Assembly (NCBI GenBank): GCA_963590525.1 | Contig: CAVAPV010000001.1 | Coordinates: 1-64,000, forward strand | Length of the DNA: 64,000 nucleotides | Direction of reading: 5' to 3' | Source: W2P13-069 sp963590525 | GTDB lineage: Bacteria > Actinomycetota > Coriobacteriia > Coriobacteriales > QAMH01 | Shown: in pieces, positions 1 through 11,104 of the stretch | Numbering within the stretch: the stretch's first letter is position 1 | Layout of the letters: each line of letters opens with the position of its first letter | The notes under the pieces: model-generated | The model's database searches: none | The model's input: the letters and a program-made list of their open reading frames with translations, nothing else | Told to the model about the DNA's origin: nothing | Translations under genes and position numbers: made by a program

Positions 1-266
1 GCAGCGCCAGGCTGCGGGAGGGTAGGGCGCCGCTGGGCCGACCGGGGGCTCTCGCGTTTGGGGGCTCTACGATGATGCGAGTCGTCGCCGTAGCAGACGC
101 GCTGACGCGGCTGTGTCTCGCGGCATACGATTGTGACGTAAGTGCTCGAATGCACGTTGTTTCTTAGCTGTTTTCATTCTCATCCGCGGAAATATTCACA
201 AAACTTTGCCGTGTTTATTTTCGTTGCGTTTTGCTTGAAACGGCAATACCAGTGACGTTTAGGTTT
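1..266. other. 5' flank without a recognisable gene
   Basis: No convincing coding frame is visible ahead of leuS. The first 130 bases are G+C-rich and could be the tail of a gene beginning outside the window, but no protein family was recognised. Bases 130-266 become A+T-richer, as expected for a promoter region. No T-box-like leader was seen, although such leaders are common before aminoacyl-tRNA synthetase genes. Confidence 0.4.
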
Positions 267-295
267 TTGTTTGGCTGCTGATACTGCGTTATCAT
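267..295 (+). promoter_or_regulatory. leuS promoter candidate
   Basis: TTGTTT (267-272) and TATCAT (290-295) are separated by 17 bases, a good primary-sigma spacing. Transcription would begin near 302, about 30 bases before the leuS start codon. The same -10 hexamer with 17-base spacing is seen before rplU. Confidence 0.55.
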
Positions 296-333
296 GGACG
301 GCACGTTTTTAAATGCTCGAAAGGTTATCTACT

Positions 334-2916
334 ATGTCAGATGCGACGATGCCCGAATACAATCCTGCAGATATCGAGCCTAAATGGCAGAAGATCTGGG
401 AGGATGACGCGCTGTTCAAGGTCGACAACGGCAGCACTCGTCCGGCTAAGTACATTCTCGAGATGTTCCCTTATCCCTCTGGCGACATCCACATGGGCCA
501 TGCTCGCAACTACAGCATCGGCGACGTCATGGCTCGCTATTGGCGCATGAAGGGCTACGACGTCTTGCATCCCATGGGATGGGACGCGTTTGGTCTTCCT
601 GCCGAGAACGCTGCCATCAAGCATAAAAGCCATCCTGCCAAGTGGACTTATGCCAATATCGAAACCCAAAAGGCAAGCTTTAAGCGCATGGGCTTCTCGT
701 ATGATTGGGACCGTCAAGTCGTGGCCTGCGACCCCGAGTATTACCGCTGGGGTCAGTGGATGTTTCTCAAGTTCTGGGAGAAAGGCTTGGTGGAGCGTCG
801 CAACAATCCCGTTAACTGGTGCCCCAGCTGCAAGACCGTTCTCGCTAATGAGCAAGTGACCGAGGGACGCTGCTGGCGTTGCGACTCCGAGGTCGAGAAG
901 AGGCCGCTGACACAGTGGTATCTCAAGATCACCGATTACGCACAAGAGCTCTTGGACGACCTTGACCAGCTTGAGGGCTGGCCCGAGCGCGTCAAACAGC
1001 AGCAGGCCAACTGGATCGGCCGCTCTGAAGGCGCCGAGGTCACCTTTACGCTGTGCGACGCAGATGGCTCTGTTCCCGCACAACCTACGGCAGACCAGCT
1101 CCTCACGGTCTTCACCACTCGCGCAGATACCCTTTTTGGCTGCAGCTTCTTCTTGCTGGCACCCGAGAGCACTATCCTCAGGGGCCTTGTCGAGGGCACT
1201 GAGTACGAAGCTGCTGTCATGAAGGTGGTCGAGGATGCCAAGAAGATCACCGCCGTGGAGCGCGCTCAAGGTGCAAAGGAGAAGCACGGCGCTTTTACCG
1301 GTCGTTACGTAGTCAACCCTGTCAACGGCGAGAAGGTTCCGGTTTGGGTGGCAGACTACATCGTCGCCGACTACGGCACTGGCGCTGTCATGGCCGTCCC
1401 TTGCGGCGATCAGCGTGACTTCGAGTTTGCCAAGAAATACGACCTACCCATCGTGCCTATCATCGTCAAGATAGACGACCCCCTGTACGAGAAGCTCAAA
1501 GATGAGCAGGGCCGTGTGGTTACCTCTGTTGATTGGGACGAGGCCATGGCAGCCGAGGGCATCTTGGTGCAGTCTGGCAAGTTCACAGGTTTGACGGGTG
1601 GCAAGCACTCCGAGGCAGAGGCAGCTATCGTGGCCGAGCTCGAGCAGATGGGCCGTGGCAAGCGCAAGGTCGAGTTCCGCCTGCGCGATTGGCTCATCAG
1701 CCGCCAGCGTTATTGGGGCAACCCCATCCCCGCTATTCACTGCGATGATTGCGGTGTGGTCCCCGTGCCCGAGCAAGACCTGCCCGTGCGCCTGCCCGAG
1801 GATATCGATCTGTCTGCCGGCGAGACGCTGGCTACGCATGAGGAGTTCGTCAAATGCACCTGCCCCAAATGCGGTAAGCCTGCACGTCGTGAGACAGACA
1901 CCATGGATACTTTTACGTGCAGCAGCTGGTACTACATGCGCTACACGGACCCCAAAAACGACACCAAGCCCTTTGAGAAGGACGCGGTCGACCGCTTTAT
2001 GCCTGTCGATCAGTACATCGGCGGTATCGAGCATGCCATTTTGCATTTGCTCTACTCGCGCTTCTACACCAAGGTCCTGCGCGATTTGGGAATGCTTAGC
2101 TTTGACGAGCCGTTTACCAACCTCTTGTGCCAGGGCATGGTGCTTGACGAGCACGGTGACGTCATGTCCAAGTCCAAGGGCAACGTCGTGTCTCCCGAGA
2201 GCATGATCGAGCACTACGGTGCCGATGCCGTGCGTGCTTGCATCCTCTTCATGGCGCCGCCCGACAAAGAGCTTCTCTGGAACGAGAAGGGCCTTGCCGG
2301 TATCTACAAGTTCCTCAACCGCGCGTGGCGAGCGGTGTGCGACCTTTGCGGCAAGGCAGATGAGCAGACGCTTTATTCGGCGGATGCCAAAGACGATGCC
2401 GCAGCAGCTGCAAAGACTCTCTTGCGCGAGCGTCATCGCGTGGCCGCCAAGGTCGAGGAGGACTTTGGCCGCAATCAGTTCAACACGGCTATCAGTGCCA
2501 TTATGGAGCTTGTAAACGCCGCTGGTTCCTACCTGCGCATCAACAGCCTGGAGATGCGTAAAGCAGATGCCGAGCTTGCCGCGTTGGATGCAGATGTTGC
2601 CCAGACCATCGTCAAGCTCTTGGCTCCTATCGCCCCGCATTGGGCCGAGGAGCTGTGGCATGAGGTGATGGGCAACGATGGCAGCGTTTGCGAGCAAGAG
2701 TGGCCCACCTTTGACGAGAGCCTTATCCAGGCCGAGGAAGTCGAACGCGCTGTTATGGTCAAGGGCAAGGTCCGTGCCAAGATCCTCACCGCGGCAGATG
2801 CAAGCGAGGAAGAGATCGTCAAGGCGGCTTTGGACGCCGTGGCAAGCAAGATCGAGGGTTTGACTGTGCGTAAGACCATCGTCGCCGGCAACGTTGTCAA
2901 CGTTGTGGCCAATTAG
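334..2916 (+). CDS. leuS: Leucine--tRNA ligase
   Basis: Cytoplasmic class I synthetase that charges tRNA-Leu with leucine. The 860-residue product has the HIGH-type signature HMGH at residues 53-56, and the KMSKS-type loop reads VMSKSKGN around 610-617. Between them lie a CPSC...CWRC zinc-type module, the editing (CP1) domain and a second cysteine cluster (CDDC, CPKC). The C-terminal part matches the anticodon-binding region. The ATG at 334 is preferred to an in-frame ATG at 313 because a GAAAGG ribosome-binding site lies at a suitable distance from 334. The gene is monocistronic, with its own promoter candidate and a strong terminator directly after it. Confidence 0.97.
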   Translation: MSDATMPEYNPADIEPKWQKIWEDDALFKVDNGSTRPAKYILEMFPYPSGDIHMGHARNYSIGDVMARYWRMKGYDVLHPMGWDAFGLPAENAAIKHKSHPAKWTYANIETQKASFKRMGFSYDWDRQVVACDPEYYRWGQWMFLKFWEKGLVERRNNPVNWCPSCKTVLANEQVTEGRCWRCDSEVEKRPLTQWYLKITDYAQELLDDLDQLEGWPERVKQQQANWIGRSEGAEVTFTLCDADGSVPAQPTADQLLTVFTTRADTLFGCSFFLLAPESTILRGLVEGTEYEAAVMKVVEDAKKITAVERAQGAKEKHGAFTGRYVVNPVNGEKVPVWVADYIVADYGTGAVMAVPCGDQRDFEFAKKYDLPIVPIIVKIDDPLYEKLKDEQGRVVTSVDWDEAMAAEGILVQSGKFTGLTGGKHSEAEAAIVAELEQMGRGKRKVEFRLRDWLISRQRYWGNPIPAIHCDDCGVVPVPEQDLPVRLPEDIDLSAGETLATHEEFVKCTCPKCGKPARRETDTMDTFTCSSWYYMRYTDPKNDTKPFEKDAVDRFMPVDQYIGGIEHAILHLLYSRFYTKVLRDLGMLSFDEPFTNLLCQGMVLDEHGDVMSKSKGNVVSPESMIEHYGADAVRACILFMAPPDKELLWNEKGLAGIYKFLNRAWRAVCDLCGKADEQTLYSADAKDDAAAAAKTLLRERHRVAAKVEEDFGRNQFNTAISAIMELVNAAGSYLRINSLEMRKADAELAALDADVAQTIVKLLAPIAPHWAEELWHEVMGNDGSVCEQEWPTFDESLIQAEEVERAVMVKGKVRAKILTAADASEEEIVKAALDAVASKIEGLTVRKTIVAGNVVNVVAN

Positions 2917-2945
2917 CCGATAGCTAGCCACGCCGACTTGCTTCT

Positions 2946-2975
2946 AAGAGCGCAGGCAGCCCCTGCGCTCTTTTT
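2946..2975 (+). terminator. Rho-independent terminator after leuS
   Basis: An 11-bp perfect stem (AAGAGCGCAGG with its complement) closes a 5-base loop. The 3' arm runs into a T tract, which isolates leuS from the rimP operon. Confidence 0.9.
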
Positions 2976-2990
2976 ATATGCCTGTAAGGC

Positions 2991-3063
2991 TGGAAAGATG
3001 CGGCTCAATCTGATATAAATAATCAGATTGCATTTCTATGCTTTGCGCATAGAGCCCCTAGGG
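2991..3063 (+). promoter_or_regulatory. rimP-operon promoter candidate overlapped by inverted repeats
   Basis: TGGAAA (2991-2996) and TATAAA (3014-3019) are spaced by 17 bases. The -10 lies inside a perfect 9-bp inverted repeat (CAATCTGAT at 3006-3014, ATCAGATTG at 3022-3030). It is followed by CTATGC/GCATAG (3036-3041 and 3047-3052) and a CCCTAGGG palindrome (3056-3063). The arrangement suggests an operator or a structured leader. No regulator is identified. Confidence 0.4.
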
Positions 3064-3113
3064 CGCAGTATGGTTTTCAAACCGCTGAGATGCTAAAGAT
3101 GCCGTCAAAAGGA

Positions 3114-3148
3114 GGAAGTGGGCATTGCCCGCTTTCTTTGGTTTTATG
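3114..3148 (+). promoter_or_regulatory. Leader hairpin/attenuator before rimP
   Basis: GGAAGTGGGC (3114-3123) pairs over 10 bp, including two G-U pairs, with GCCCGCTTTC (3127-3136) and is followed by a T-rich stretch. It lies just ahead of the rimP ribosome-binding site. In Bacillus subtilis a leader terminator in front of the rimP-nusA operon mediates NusA autoregulation. By analogy this is a candidate attenuator; function is inferred from structure and position only. Confidence 0.5.
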
Positions 3149-3164
3149 GGGAAGAAAGGGTTTC

Positions 3165-3662
3165 ATGGCAACCAAAGCAGAGAAGCTCATCGAGGTGTTG
3201 GAGCCGGTAGCGGCTCAAAACGGTTTGGAACTGGTTACCGTCGAGGTAGCCGGAACAAAGAAGAACCCTATCCTGCGCGTCTATCTGGACACGCCGGAAG
3301 GGGGCATCAACCTCGATCAGCTGGCCGAAGCCCGAGAGTGGGTTGACGTCGCGGTAGACGAGCTCGACCCGTTTGCAGGCTCCTTTGTCTTGGAGGTCTC
3401 TTCTCCCGGTATCGACCGTCCGCTGCGCAAGCAAAGCGATTACGAGCGCTTTGCGGGCGAGGAGGTCGTTGTTTACCTTAAACCCGGCGAGGCGCGCACC
3501 AAAGAGACGGGCGTGCTGGCGGGCGTCGAGGAGGGCCAGATCGTCATCGAGTCTGGCGAGGAGCGCAAGACCATTGCGCTCGACAGAATCAAGAAAGCAA
3601 ACATCGTGGGCCGCATCGACTTTTCCCAAAGCGGTTCCAAAAGTAACGGCGATGCCAACTAG
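3165..3662 (+). CDS. rimP: Ribosome maturation factor RimP
   Basis: Assists assembly of the 30S ribosomal subunit in the cytoplasm. The 165-residue product has the typical N-terminal domain ending in the conserved VLEVSSPGIDRPL stretch (about 80-95), followed by the SH3-like C-terminal domain. The ATG at 3165 is chosen over an in-frame upstream ATG (3090) because GAAGAAAGGG lies just before it, and because the extra 25 residues would be encoded by the leader hairpin. It heads the rimP-nusA-rnpM-infB-rbfA-nrnA-truB/ribF cluster, a standard bacterial order. Confidence 0.95.
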   Translation: MATKAEKLIEVLEPVAAQNGLELVTVEVAGTKKNPILRVYLDTPEGGINLDQLAEAREWVDVAVDELDPFAGSFVLEVSSPGIDRPLRKQSDYERFAGEEVVVYLKPGEARTKETGVLAGVEEGQIVIESGEERKTIALDRIKKANIVGRIDFSQSGSKSNGDAN

Positions 3663-3689
3663 GGCATCTTGATCGAGAGGAAACACAAC

Positions 3690-4919
3690 ATGTCTTCTGA
3701 ACTGATCGGAGCGCTGCAGGATCTTGCCAAAGAGCGCAACATCGACGAATACGACGTCTTGGAGCGTCTTGAGCAGGAGCTGGCCAAAAGCTACGAGAAG
3801 ATCTTGAAGCTCGACTGGGATGCTCGCGTCACCATCGACCGCAACACCGGCAAGATCTACGTCTACGAGATGGTGGGCATTGGCGAAGAAGATCCCGAGA
3901 CCGGCGATTACGAGGATTACGAGGAGCACGACGTCACGCCCGACGATGTCTCCCGCATCGCTGCGCAAAGCGCAAAGCGCGTCATCAGCGAGATTGTTCG
4001 CGACGCTGCCCGCGCCAACATCTACAAGGAATTCGTCGAGCGCAAAGGCGAGCTCATCACCGGCACCGTGCTGCAGTCCACGCCTGATTTCACCATCGTC
4101 AAGATCAGCGAGGGTGTAGAGGCTGAGCTTCCGCACTACGACGGCCGCAACGGCGGTGCCGAGCGCAACGAGAAGCCTGCAGGCGAGTACTACCAGCACA
4201 ACCAGCGCCTCAAGGCCCTGATTGTTGATGTGCGCGAGCCTAACACCGAGGGCGGCAACGGCCGTCACGAGGCTTCCCGCCCCGCCATCATCATCAGCCG
4301 CACTCATCCCGATCTCATCCGCCGCTTGCTCGAGATCGAGGTCCCAGAGATCTACGACGGCGTTGTTGAGGTCAAGTCCATCGCCCGCGAGGCAGGCGCA
4401 CGCTCTAAGATCGCCGTTTGGTCCCGCGAGAGCAACCTCGATCCCGTCGGCGCTTGCGTGGGTCCCAAGGGCTCTCGTATCCGCATGGTGGTAAGCGAGC
4501 TCCGCGGCGAGCGCATCGACGTTATCCAATGGAACGAGGATCCCGCAGTCTACGTTGCCAACGCGCTTTCTCCCGCTAAGGTGAGCCGTGTTGTCATCGA
4601 CGAGGACACGCATTACGCAACCGTCGTCGTGCCCGATGACCAACTGTCTTTGGCCATTGGCAAAGAGGGCCAAAACGCTAGGCTCGCCGCACGCCTGACT
4701 GGCTGGCATATCGATATCAAGTCTGCGAGCATCGTCACCAACGACATGCTTCAGGTTTCTGGCGGTTCTTTTATCGACGACGATGATGAAGACGCCGAAG
4801 ACGGCGCAGACAAGCGTTGCGAGCATGTGGGTGCAGACGGCACGCGCTGCCGCAACCATGCTCGTCCGGATTCCCGTTTCTGCGGCGTGCATGCAAGCGA
4901 TGAGGAGTCTTTGATCTAG
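3690..4919 (+). CDS. nusA: Transcription termination/antitermination factor NusA with a Cys/His-rich tail
   Basis: Binds RNA polymerase and modulates pausing, termination and antitermination. Domains in order are the N-terminal polymerase-binding region (about 1-125), an S1 domain (about 135-200) and two KH domains (about 230-345). The second KH region contains DDQLSLAIGKEGQNARLA. The last 30-40 residues are unusual: after an acidic linker comes C-x9-C-x10-C-x2-H, resembling a small zinc-binding knuckle not part of canonical NusA. The start at 3690 has GAGAGG 9 bases upstream. It stops immediately before the rnpM start codon, so the two are probably translationally coupled. Confidence 0.95.
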   Translation: MSSELIGALQDLAKERNIDEYDVLERLEQELAKSYEKILKLDWDARVTIDRNTGKIYVYEMVGIGEEDPETGDYEDYEEHDVTPDDVSRIAAQSAKRVISEIVRDAARANIYKEFVERKGELITGTVLQSTPDFTIVKISEGVEAELPHYDGRNGGAERNEKPAGEYYQHNQRLKALIVDVREPNTEGGNGRHEASRPAIIISRTHPDLIRRLLEIEVPEIYDGVVEVKSIAREAGARSKIAVWSRESNLDPVGACVGPKGSRIRMVVSELRGERIDVIQWNEDPAVYVANALSPAKVSRVVIDEDTHYATVVVPDDQLSLAIGKEGQNARLAARLTGWHIDIKSASIVTNDMLQVSGGSFIDDDDEDAEDGADKRCEHVGADGTRCRNHARPDSRFCGVHASDEESLI

Positions 4920-5219
4920 ATGGCAGACAAGGCGCCCACCCGCACTTGCATCGCCTGCCAAAAGCAGGCTGCTAGAGCAGAGCTCGTCAGGGTTGTAAAA
5001 GCCCCAAACGGCGATGTTTTTATCGACGCAAAGGGCAGATCCGACGGCAGAGGCGCCTATGTATGCTGCGATGCCGCGTGCTTTGCTAAGGCAATGAAGA
5101 AGCGGATGTTTGATAAAAAGCTGCGCAAGAGGCTGAGCGCAGAGCAAAATCTGGGCCTCGAGAAGGAGTTTGACGCTATCTGCGCAGCAGGCGCGAAGAT
5201 GCGCGCAAGTGGAAGGTGA
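4920..5219 (+). CDS. rnpM: RNase P modulator RnpM (YlxR family)
   Basis: A 99-residue RNA-binding protein of the YlxR/DUF448 family, described in Bacillus as a modulator of RNase P. The family signature is clear: RTCIACQ near the N-terminus and the DGRGAYVC motif near residues 40-47. The ATG directly abuts the nusA stop codon, and the gene ends a few bases before infB, its usual position between nusA and infB. No ribosomal L7Ae-like gene is present between rnpM and infB. Confidence 0.9.
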   Translation: MADKAPTRTCIACQKQAARAELVRVVKAPNGDVFIDAKGRSDGRGAYVCCDAACFAKAMKKRMFDKKLRKRLSAEQNLGLEKEFDAICAAGAKMRASGR

Positions 5220-5223
5220 TTAT

Positions 5224-7797
<2,574 letters not shown>

Positions 7798-7800
7798 GGG

Positions 7801-8166
7801 ATGAAGCAGACACCCGCAAGCCGCAAGGCAAACGAGGCGCTGAGGAGCAAGATCGCCAACGTGATCTTGTTCCACATCTCGGATCCTCGACTGGAGATGG
7901 TGACCGTCACCTCATGCGAGGTCTCCAAAGACCGCGCAGTGGCTGATGTCTACATCTCTGCCGATAAAGAGCGCTACGACGAGGTCATGGAAGGTATTGC
8001 CGCCGCTAAGGGACGTATCAGGTCTCTTGTGGGTAAAGACCTTGGATGGCGCGTGACACCTGAGCTCAGGTTTTATATCGATACGACCGTTGACACCGCC
8101 GAGCACATCGCTGCGGTGCTTGAAAGCGAGCATAAATGGTTCGATTCGATTTCTCAGGAGCAATAG
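7801..8166 (+). CDS. rbfA: 30S ribosome-binding factor RbfA
   Basis: Cold-adaptation and 16S rRNA processing factor that binds immature 30S subunits. The 121-residue length and single KH-like fold pattern (RKANEALRSKIA near the start, DPRLEMVTVTSCEVSKD, AKGRIRSLVGK, TPELRFYID) are typical. The ribosome-binding site lies in the infB 3' end. Its 3' end overlaps the next gene by 31 bases, which suggests translational coupling. Confidence 0.95.
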   Translation: MKQTPASRKANEALRSKIANVILFHISDPRLEMVTVTSCEVSKDRAVADVYISADKERYDEVMEGIAAAKGRIRSLVGKDLGWRVTPELRFYIDTTVDTAEHIAAVLESEHKWFDSISQEQ

Positions 8167-9140
8167 AGCTTCTCAAGGCGGCCAAAACGGTCGCCTTGTG
8201 CGGTCATAAGAATCCCGATGGCGATTGCCTGGGTAGCATCTTGGCTTTGGCCAGCGTCCTCAACGACGCTGGCATCCAGGCAACGCCGCTTTTGGCTAAC
8301 TCGTACCAGCCAAAAGACCTCGCGTTTCTTGAGGGCTACGACACGCTTGTCGCAGCGGGGGACTACAAAGGCGACCCCGATGTGTTTGTGATGGTGGACG
8401 TTCCCAACGACGAGCGCATGCTTGACGGCGCCGCTGTCAAGGCAAGGGCCAAGTCCAGCATCAAGATCGATCATCATGCCGGTCCCGATGATGTGGCCGA
8501 CCTATGCTATATCGACGAGTCTGCTGCCGCTGCCGGCATGCTCGTGTGGGAGCTTGCAGGACAGCTGTGCAACGAGCGCAGCGCGAGCGTCGCGCAAAAC
8601 TGCTACGCCGCCTTGCTTACAGATACGGGGTCGTTCCGTTTTCAAAACGCAGATGCAGATGCTTTTGTTGCTGCAGCGCAGATGGTTGCCGCTGGTGCGG
8701 ACCCTGCATTTGTTGCAACAGAGGTTTACCAACGCAAGAGCCTTGCATCGCTCAAACTCTCTAGCAGAGTGGCTGATCGCGCTCGCTTTGAATGCGAGGG
8801 GCGCTTGGTCATCTCTTGGATGGATGACGCAGATCTCGCGGATCTGGGTGCAACCAAAGAGGACTGCGAAGACCTCATCGACGTCGTCCGTCAGATCGAC
8901 GGGCCGCAGGTTTGCGTTGTCCTGCGCGGTCAGGCCGATAGCATCCGCGGCAGCATCAGATCTAAGTCAGGCCATGATGTGCGTGCCATCGCCATGCAGA
9001 TGAATGGCGGCGGTCATGTTGCCGCATCTGGCTTTACCCTGTACGGAGACATGGAGCAGGCGATAGCCGAGGTAATCGAGCGCGTCGCTGCATCGTTTGA
9101 GCCTGCAACAACCCAGAGTGCACAAGAGGGATGTCGATGA
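8136..9140 (+). CDS. nrnA: DHH/DHHA1 phosphoesterase, NrnA-like (nanoRNase/pAp phosphatase)
   Basis: Predicted cytoplasmic enzyme that degrades short oligoribonucleotides and dephosphorylates pAp. The metal-binding motifs are present: GHKNPDGDCLGS (about 23-34), DVPNDER (about 88-94), the DHH motif in IKIDHH (about 109-114), and a C-terminal GGHVAASGF of the DHHA1 domain (about 290). At 334 residues it has normal length. The ATG at 8136 lies inside rbfA; no better start with a clear ribosome-binding site follows, so the overlap is accepted. A DHH protein between rbfA and truB is common in Gram-positive bacteria. Confidence 0.9.
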   Translation: MVRFDFSGAIELLKAAKTVALCGHKNPDGDCLGSILALASVLNDAGIQATPLLANSYQPKDLAFLEGYDTLVAAGDYKGDPDVFVMVDVPNDERMLDGAAVKARAKSSIKIDHHAGPDDVADLCYIDESAAAAGMLVWELAGQLCNERSASVAQNCYAALLTDTGSFRFQNADADAFVAAAQMVAAGADPAFVATEVYQRKSLASLKLSSRVADRARFECEGRLVISWMDDADLADLGATKEDCEDLIDVVRQIDGPQVCVVLRGQADSIRGSIRSKSGHDVRAIAMQMNGGGHVAASGFTLYGDMEQAIAEVIERVAASFEPATTQSAQEGCR

Positions 9141-11101
9141 AGCGCGGCGCAAGCGGCCTTTGCGGAGTCTTGGCCGTAGACAAGCCTCAAGGCGTCACAT
9201 CGCATGATGTCGTCAACGTTATAAGAAGACTCACCGGAGAAAAGCGCGTGGGCCATGCTGGCACGCTCGATCCGATGGCAACGGGTTTGATGCTCGTGTG
9301 CGTTGGCGCCGCAACGCGGCTTTCTGCATACTTGACCGGGCACGATAAGAGCTATGTCGCGCGCATCGTCTTTGGGGCGGCGACAGATACCGACGACGCA
9401 GAGGGCAGGGTTATCTCCAGCCAGCCGGACGCAGATCTGGCCGAGAGGCTTGCATCTTGCGGGTTTTCCAACGAGCAAGAGCTGCTCGACAGTATCTTGG
9501 GCCGCAGCATGCAGCTACCGCCCGCGTATTCTGCCATCAAGAAAAACGGAGTTACAGCTTACAAGGCCGCACGCGAGGGCAAACAGCTTGAGCTCGAGCC
9601 ACGAGAGGTTGTTATCGACAAAGCAAGGCTTGTTGGCTGTGGGACAGAGCATGTGCGTTTAAGCGATGGTGCCGATGGCCTCTTTGAGGACGATCTTATC
9701 TATTGGGATGTCGAGCTTGCTGTGAGCAAGGGCACCTATATCCGTTCTATCGCCCGTGACCTGGGTTGTAGATTGGGATGCGGCGCGCATCTGAGCGCGT
9801 TGCGTCGCACATCGGTTGCCAGCTGCAAGGTCCAAGACGCTTATACGCTTGAAGCGTTGGCGCAGATTGCTGCAGATGGACAGGAGCTTCCCTGGGCCGA
9901 TCCTGTAGCGCTTTTGGGTTTTGACGATGTTTACGAGTTGAGCCAAGAAGACATGAACGATGTCTCTTGCGGCAGAAAGCTGGGCCTAAAGGGCGATATG
10001 CCCTCAGGACCGGTTTGCTGTGTTTGCAAAGGCAAGCTGATGGCCGTGTATGCGGCGCAAGACGGTGCCCTCAAACCGGAAGTCGTTATTCCCGGGGGTG
10101 TTTCGGGCGTGTCTGCTAGCAGTGCCCTGGCGCATAGTGCGCGCTTGATCAGTTGGGACCTTAAAGAGACGCCTTCTTTTGCATTGGGGCGCAGGGTCGT
10201 CGCAATCGGCGTTTTTGACGGATTGCATGATGGTCACAAGTCTCTGTTTGCCGCTGCAAAAAAAGATGCGCAAGAGCGCGGATGCGGTCTGACGATACTC
10301 ACCTTTGATATAGACCCAGACGAGCTTTTTGGGCGCGAGCCCGCAAGCTTCAAGCTCATGAGTAACAAAAGCCGGCTCGCCGCGCTTGCCTCAGAGCAAT
10401 CGGCGGGTGCAGACGAGGTTGTTGCCATCGTCACCGACAAAACCAATCTCTCGCTTGAGCCTGCAGCCTTCCTGGATAGGCTCGCAAGCCAGATAGACGT
10501 GGCAGGCGTCCATGTGGGGGCCGATTTTCGCTTTGGCAAGAAGGCAGCGGGAACGGTTGCCGACATTCAAACATGGTGCAAGGCGATAGGCGCGGACTGC
10601 TATCCTCAAAAACTGTACAAGGCAAAAGGGGAGATCGTGACTGCTACGCGTGCCAGGAGCCTGATTGCGCAAGGCGACGTCGACGCGGCGTGCGAACTGG
10701 GCGCGATCCACGAGGTCTGCGGTACGGTCGAGAGAGGCCGCGGAGAAGGCACCGGCATGGGTTTTGCCACTGCAAACGTCGCTCCCGATGGTCTTACAAT
10801 GCTGCCAGCAGAAGGTGTTTACGGCGGTTTTGCAAAGGTCGACGGCCTCTGGTACGCCGCTGCGATCAACGTGGGCGTAGCTGCGAGCTTTGAGAATGCG
10901 ACATCGCTCATCGAAGCGCATATGATCGGCTACGAAGGAGAGATGTACGATAAGGCCATAGAGCTGCGCTTTGCGCATTGGATCCGCCCGCAAATCAAGT
11001 TCGAAGATATTCAAGAGCTGATTGCGACGGTTACAGGCAATATAGATTGGGTGCGAGACAACCTCGTGCCTCGGGCAGAAGAGATGAACAAGGGCAGATA
11101 A
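9137..11101 (+). CDS. truB-ribF: TruB-RibF fusion: tRNA pseudouridine-55 synthase / riboflavin kinase-FAD synthetase
   Basis: One 654-residue frame carries two normally separate enzymes. Residues about 1-300 are TruB (GHAGTLDPMATGL with the catalytic Asp; KGTYIRSIARDLG), with a PUA-like segment behind. After a linker (about 300-345) comes RibF: the FAD-synthetase signature GVFDGLHDGH (358-367) and a riboflavin-kinase domain with GFATAN (about 542-547) in place of the usual PTAN motif. RibF makes FMN and FAD. The ATG at 9137 overlaps the nrnA stop as ATGA and has AGAGGG 6 bases upstream; an ATG at 9131 is too close to that site. The two genes are adjacent in many genomes, so fusion is plausible, and no frameshift is visible. 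Confidence 0.93.
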   Translation: MKRGASGLCGVLAVDKPQGVTSHDVVNVIRRLTGEKRVGHAGTLDPMATGLMLVCVGAATRLSAYLTGHDKSYVARIVFGAATDTDDAEGRVISSQPDADLAERLASCGFSNEQELLDSILGRSMQLPPAYSAIKKNGVTAYKAAREGKQLELEPREVVIDKARLVGCGTEHVRLSDGADGLFEDDLIYWDVELAVSKGTYIRSIARDLGCRLGCGAHLSALRRTSVASCKVQDAYTLEALAQIAADGQELPWADPVALLGFDDVYELSQEDMNDVSCGRKLGLKGDMPSGPVCCVCKGKLMAVYAAQDGALKPEVVIPGGVSGVSASSALAHSARLISWDLKETPSFALGRRVVAIGVFDGLHDGHKSLFAAAKKDAQERGCGLTILTFDIDPDELFGREPASFKLMSNKSRLAALASEQSAGADEVVAIVTDKTNLSLEPAAFLDRLASQIDVAGVHVGADFRFGKKAAGTVADIQTWCKAIGADCYPQKLYKAKGEIVTATRARSLIAQGDVDAACELGAIHEVCGTVERGRGEGTGMGFATANVAPDGLTMLPAEGVYGGFAKVDGLWYAAAINVGVAASFENATSLIEAHMIGYEGEMYDKAIELRFAHWIRPQIKFEDIQELIATVTGNIDWVRDNLVPRAEEMNKGR

Positions 11102-11104
11102 ACC

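Noticed and set aside
1..333. T-box or amino-acid-responsive leader before leuS
   Set aside because: No specifier hairpin or antiterminator sequence was seen. The promoter candidate leaves only about 30 bases of leader.
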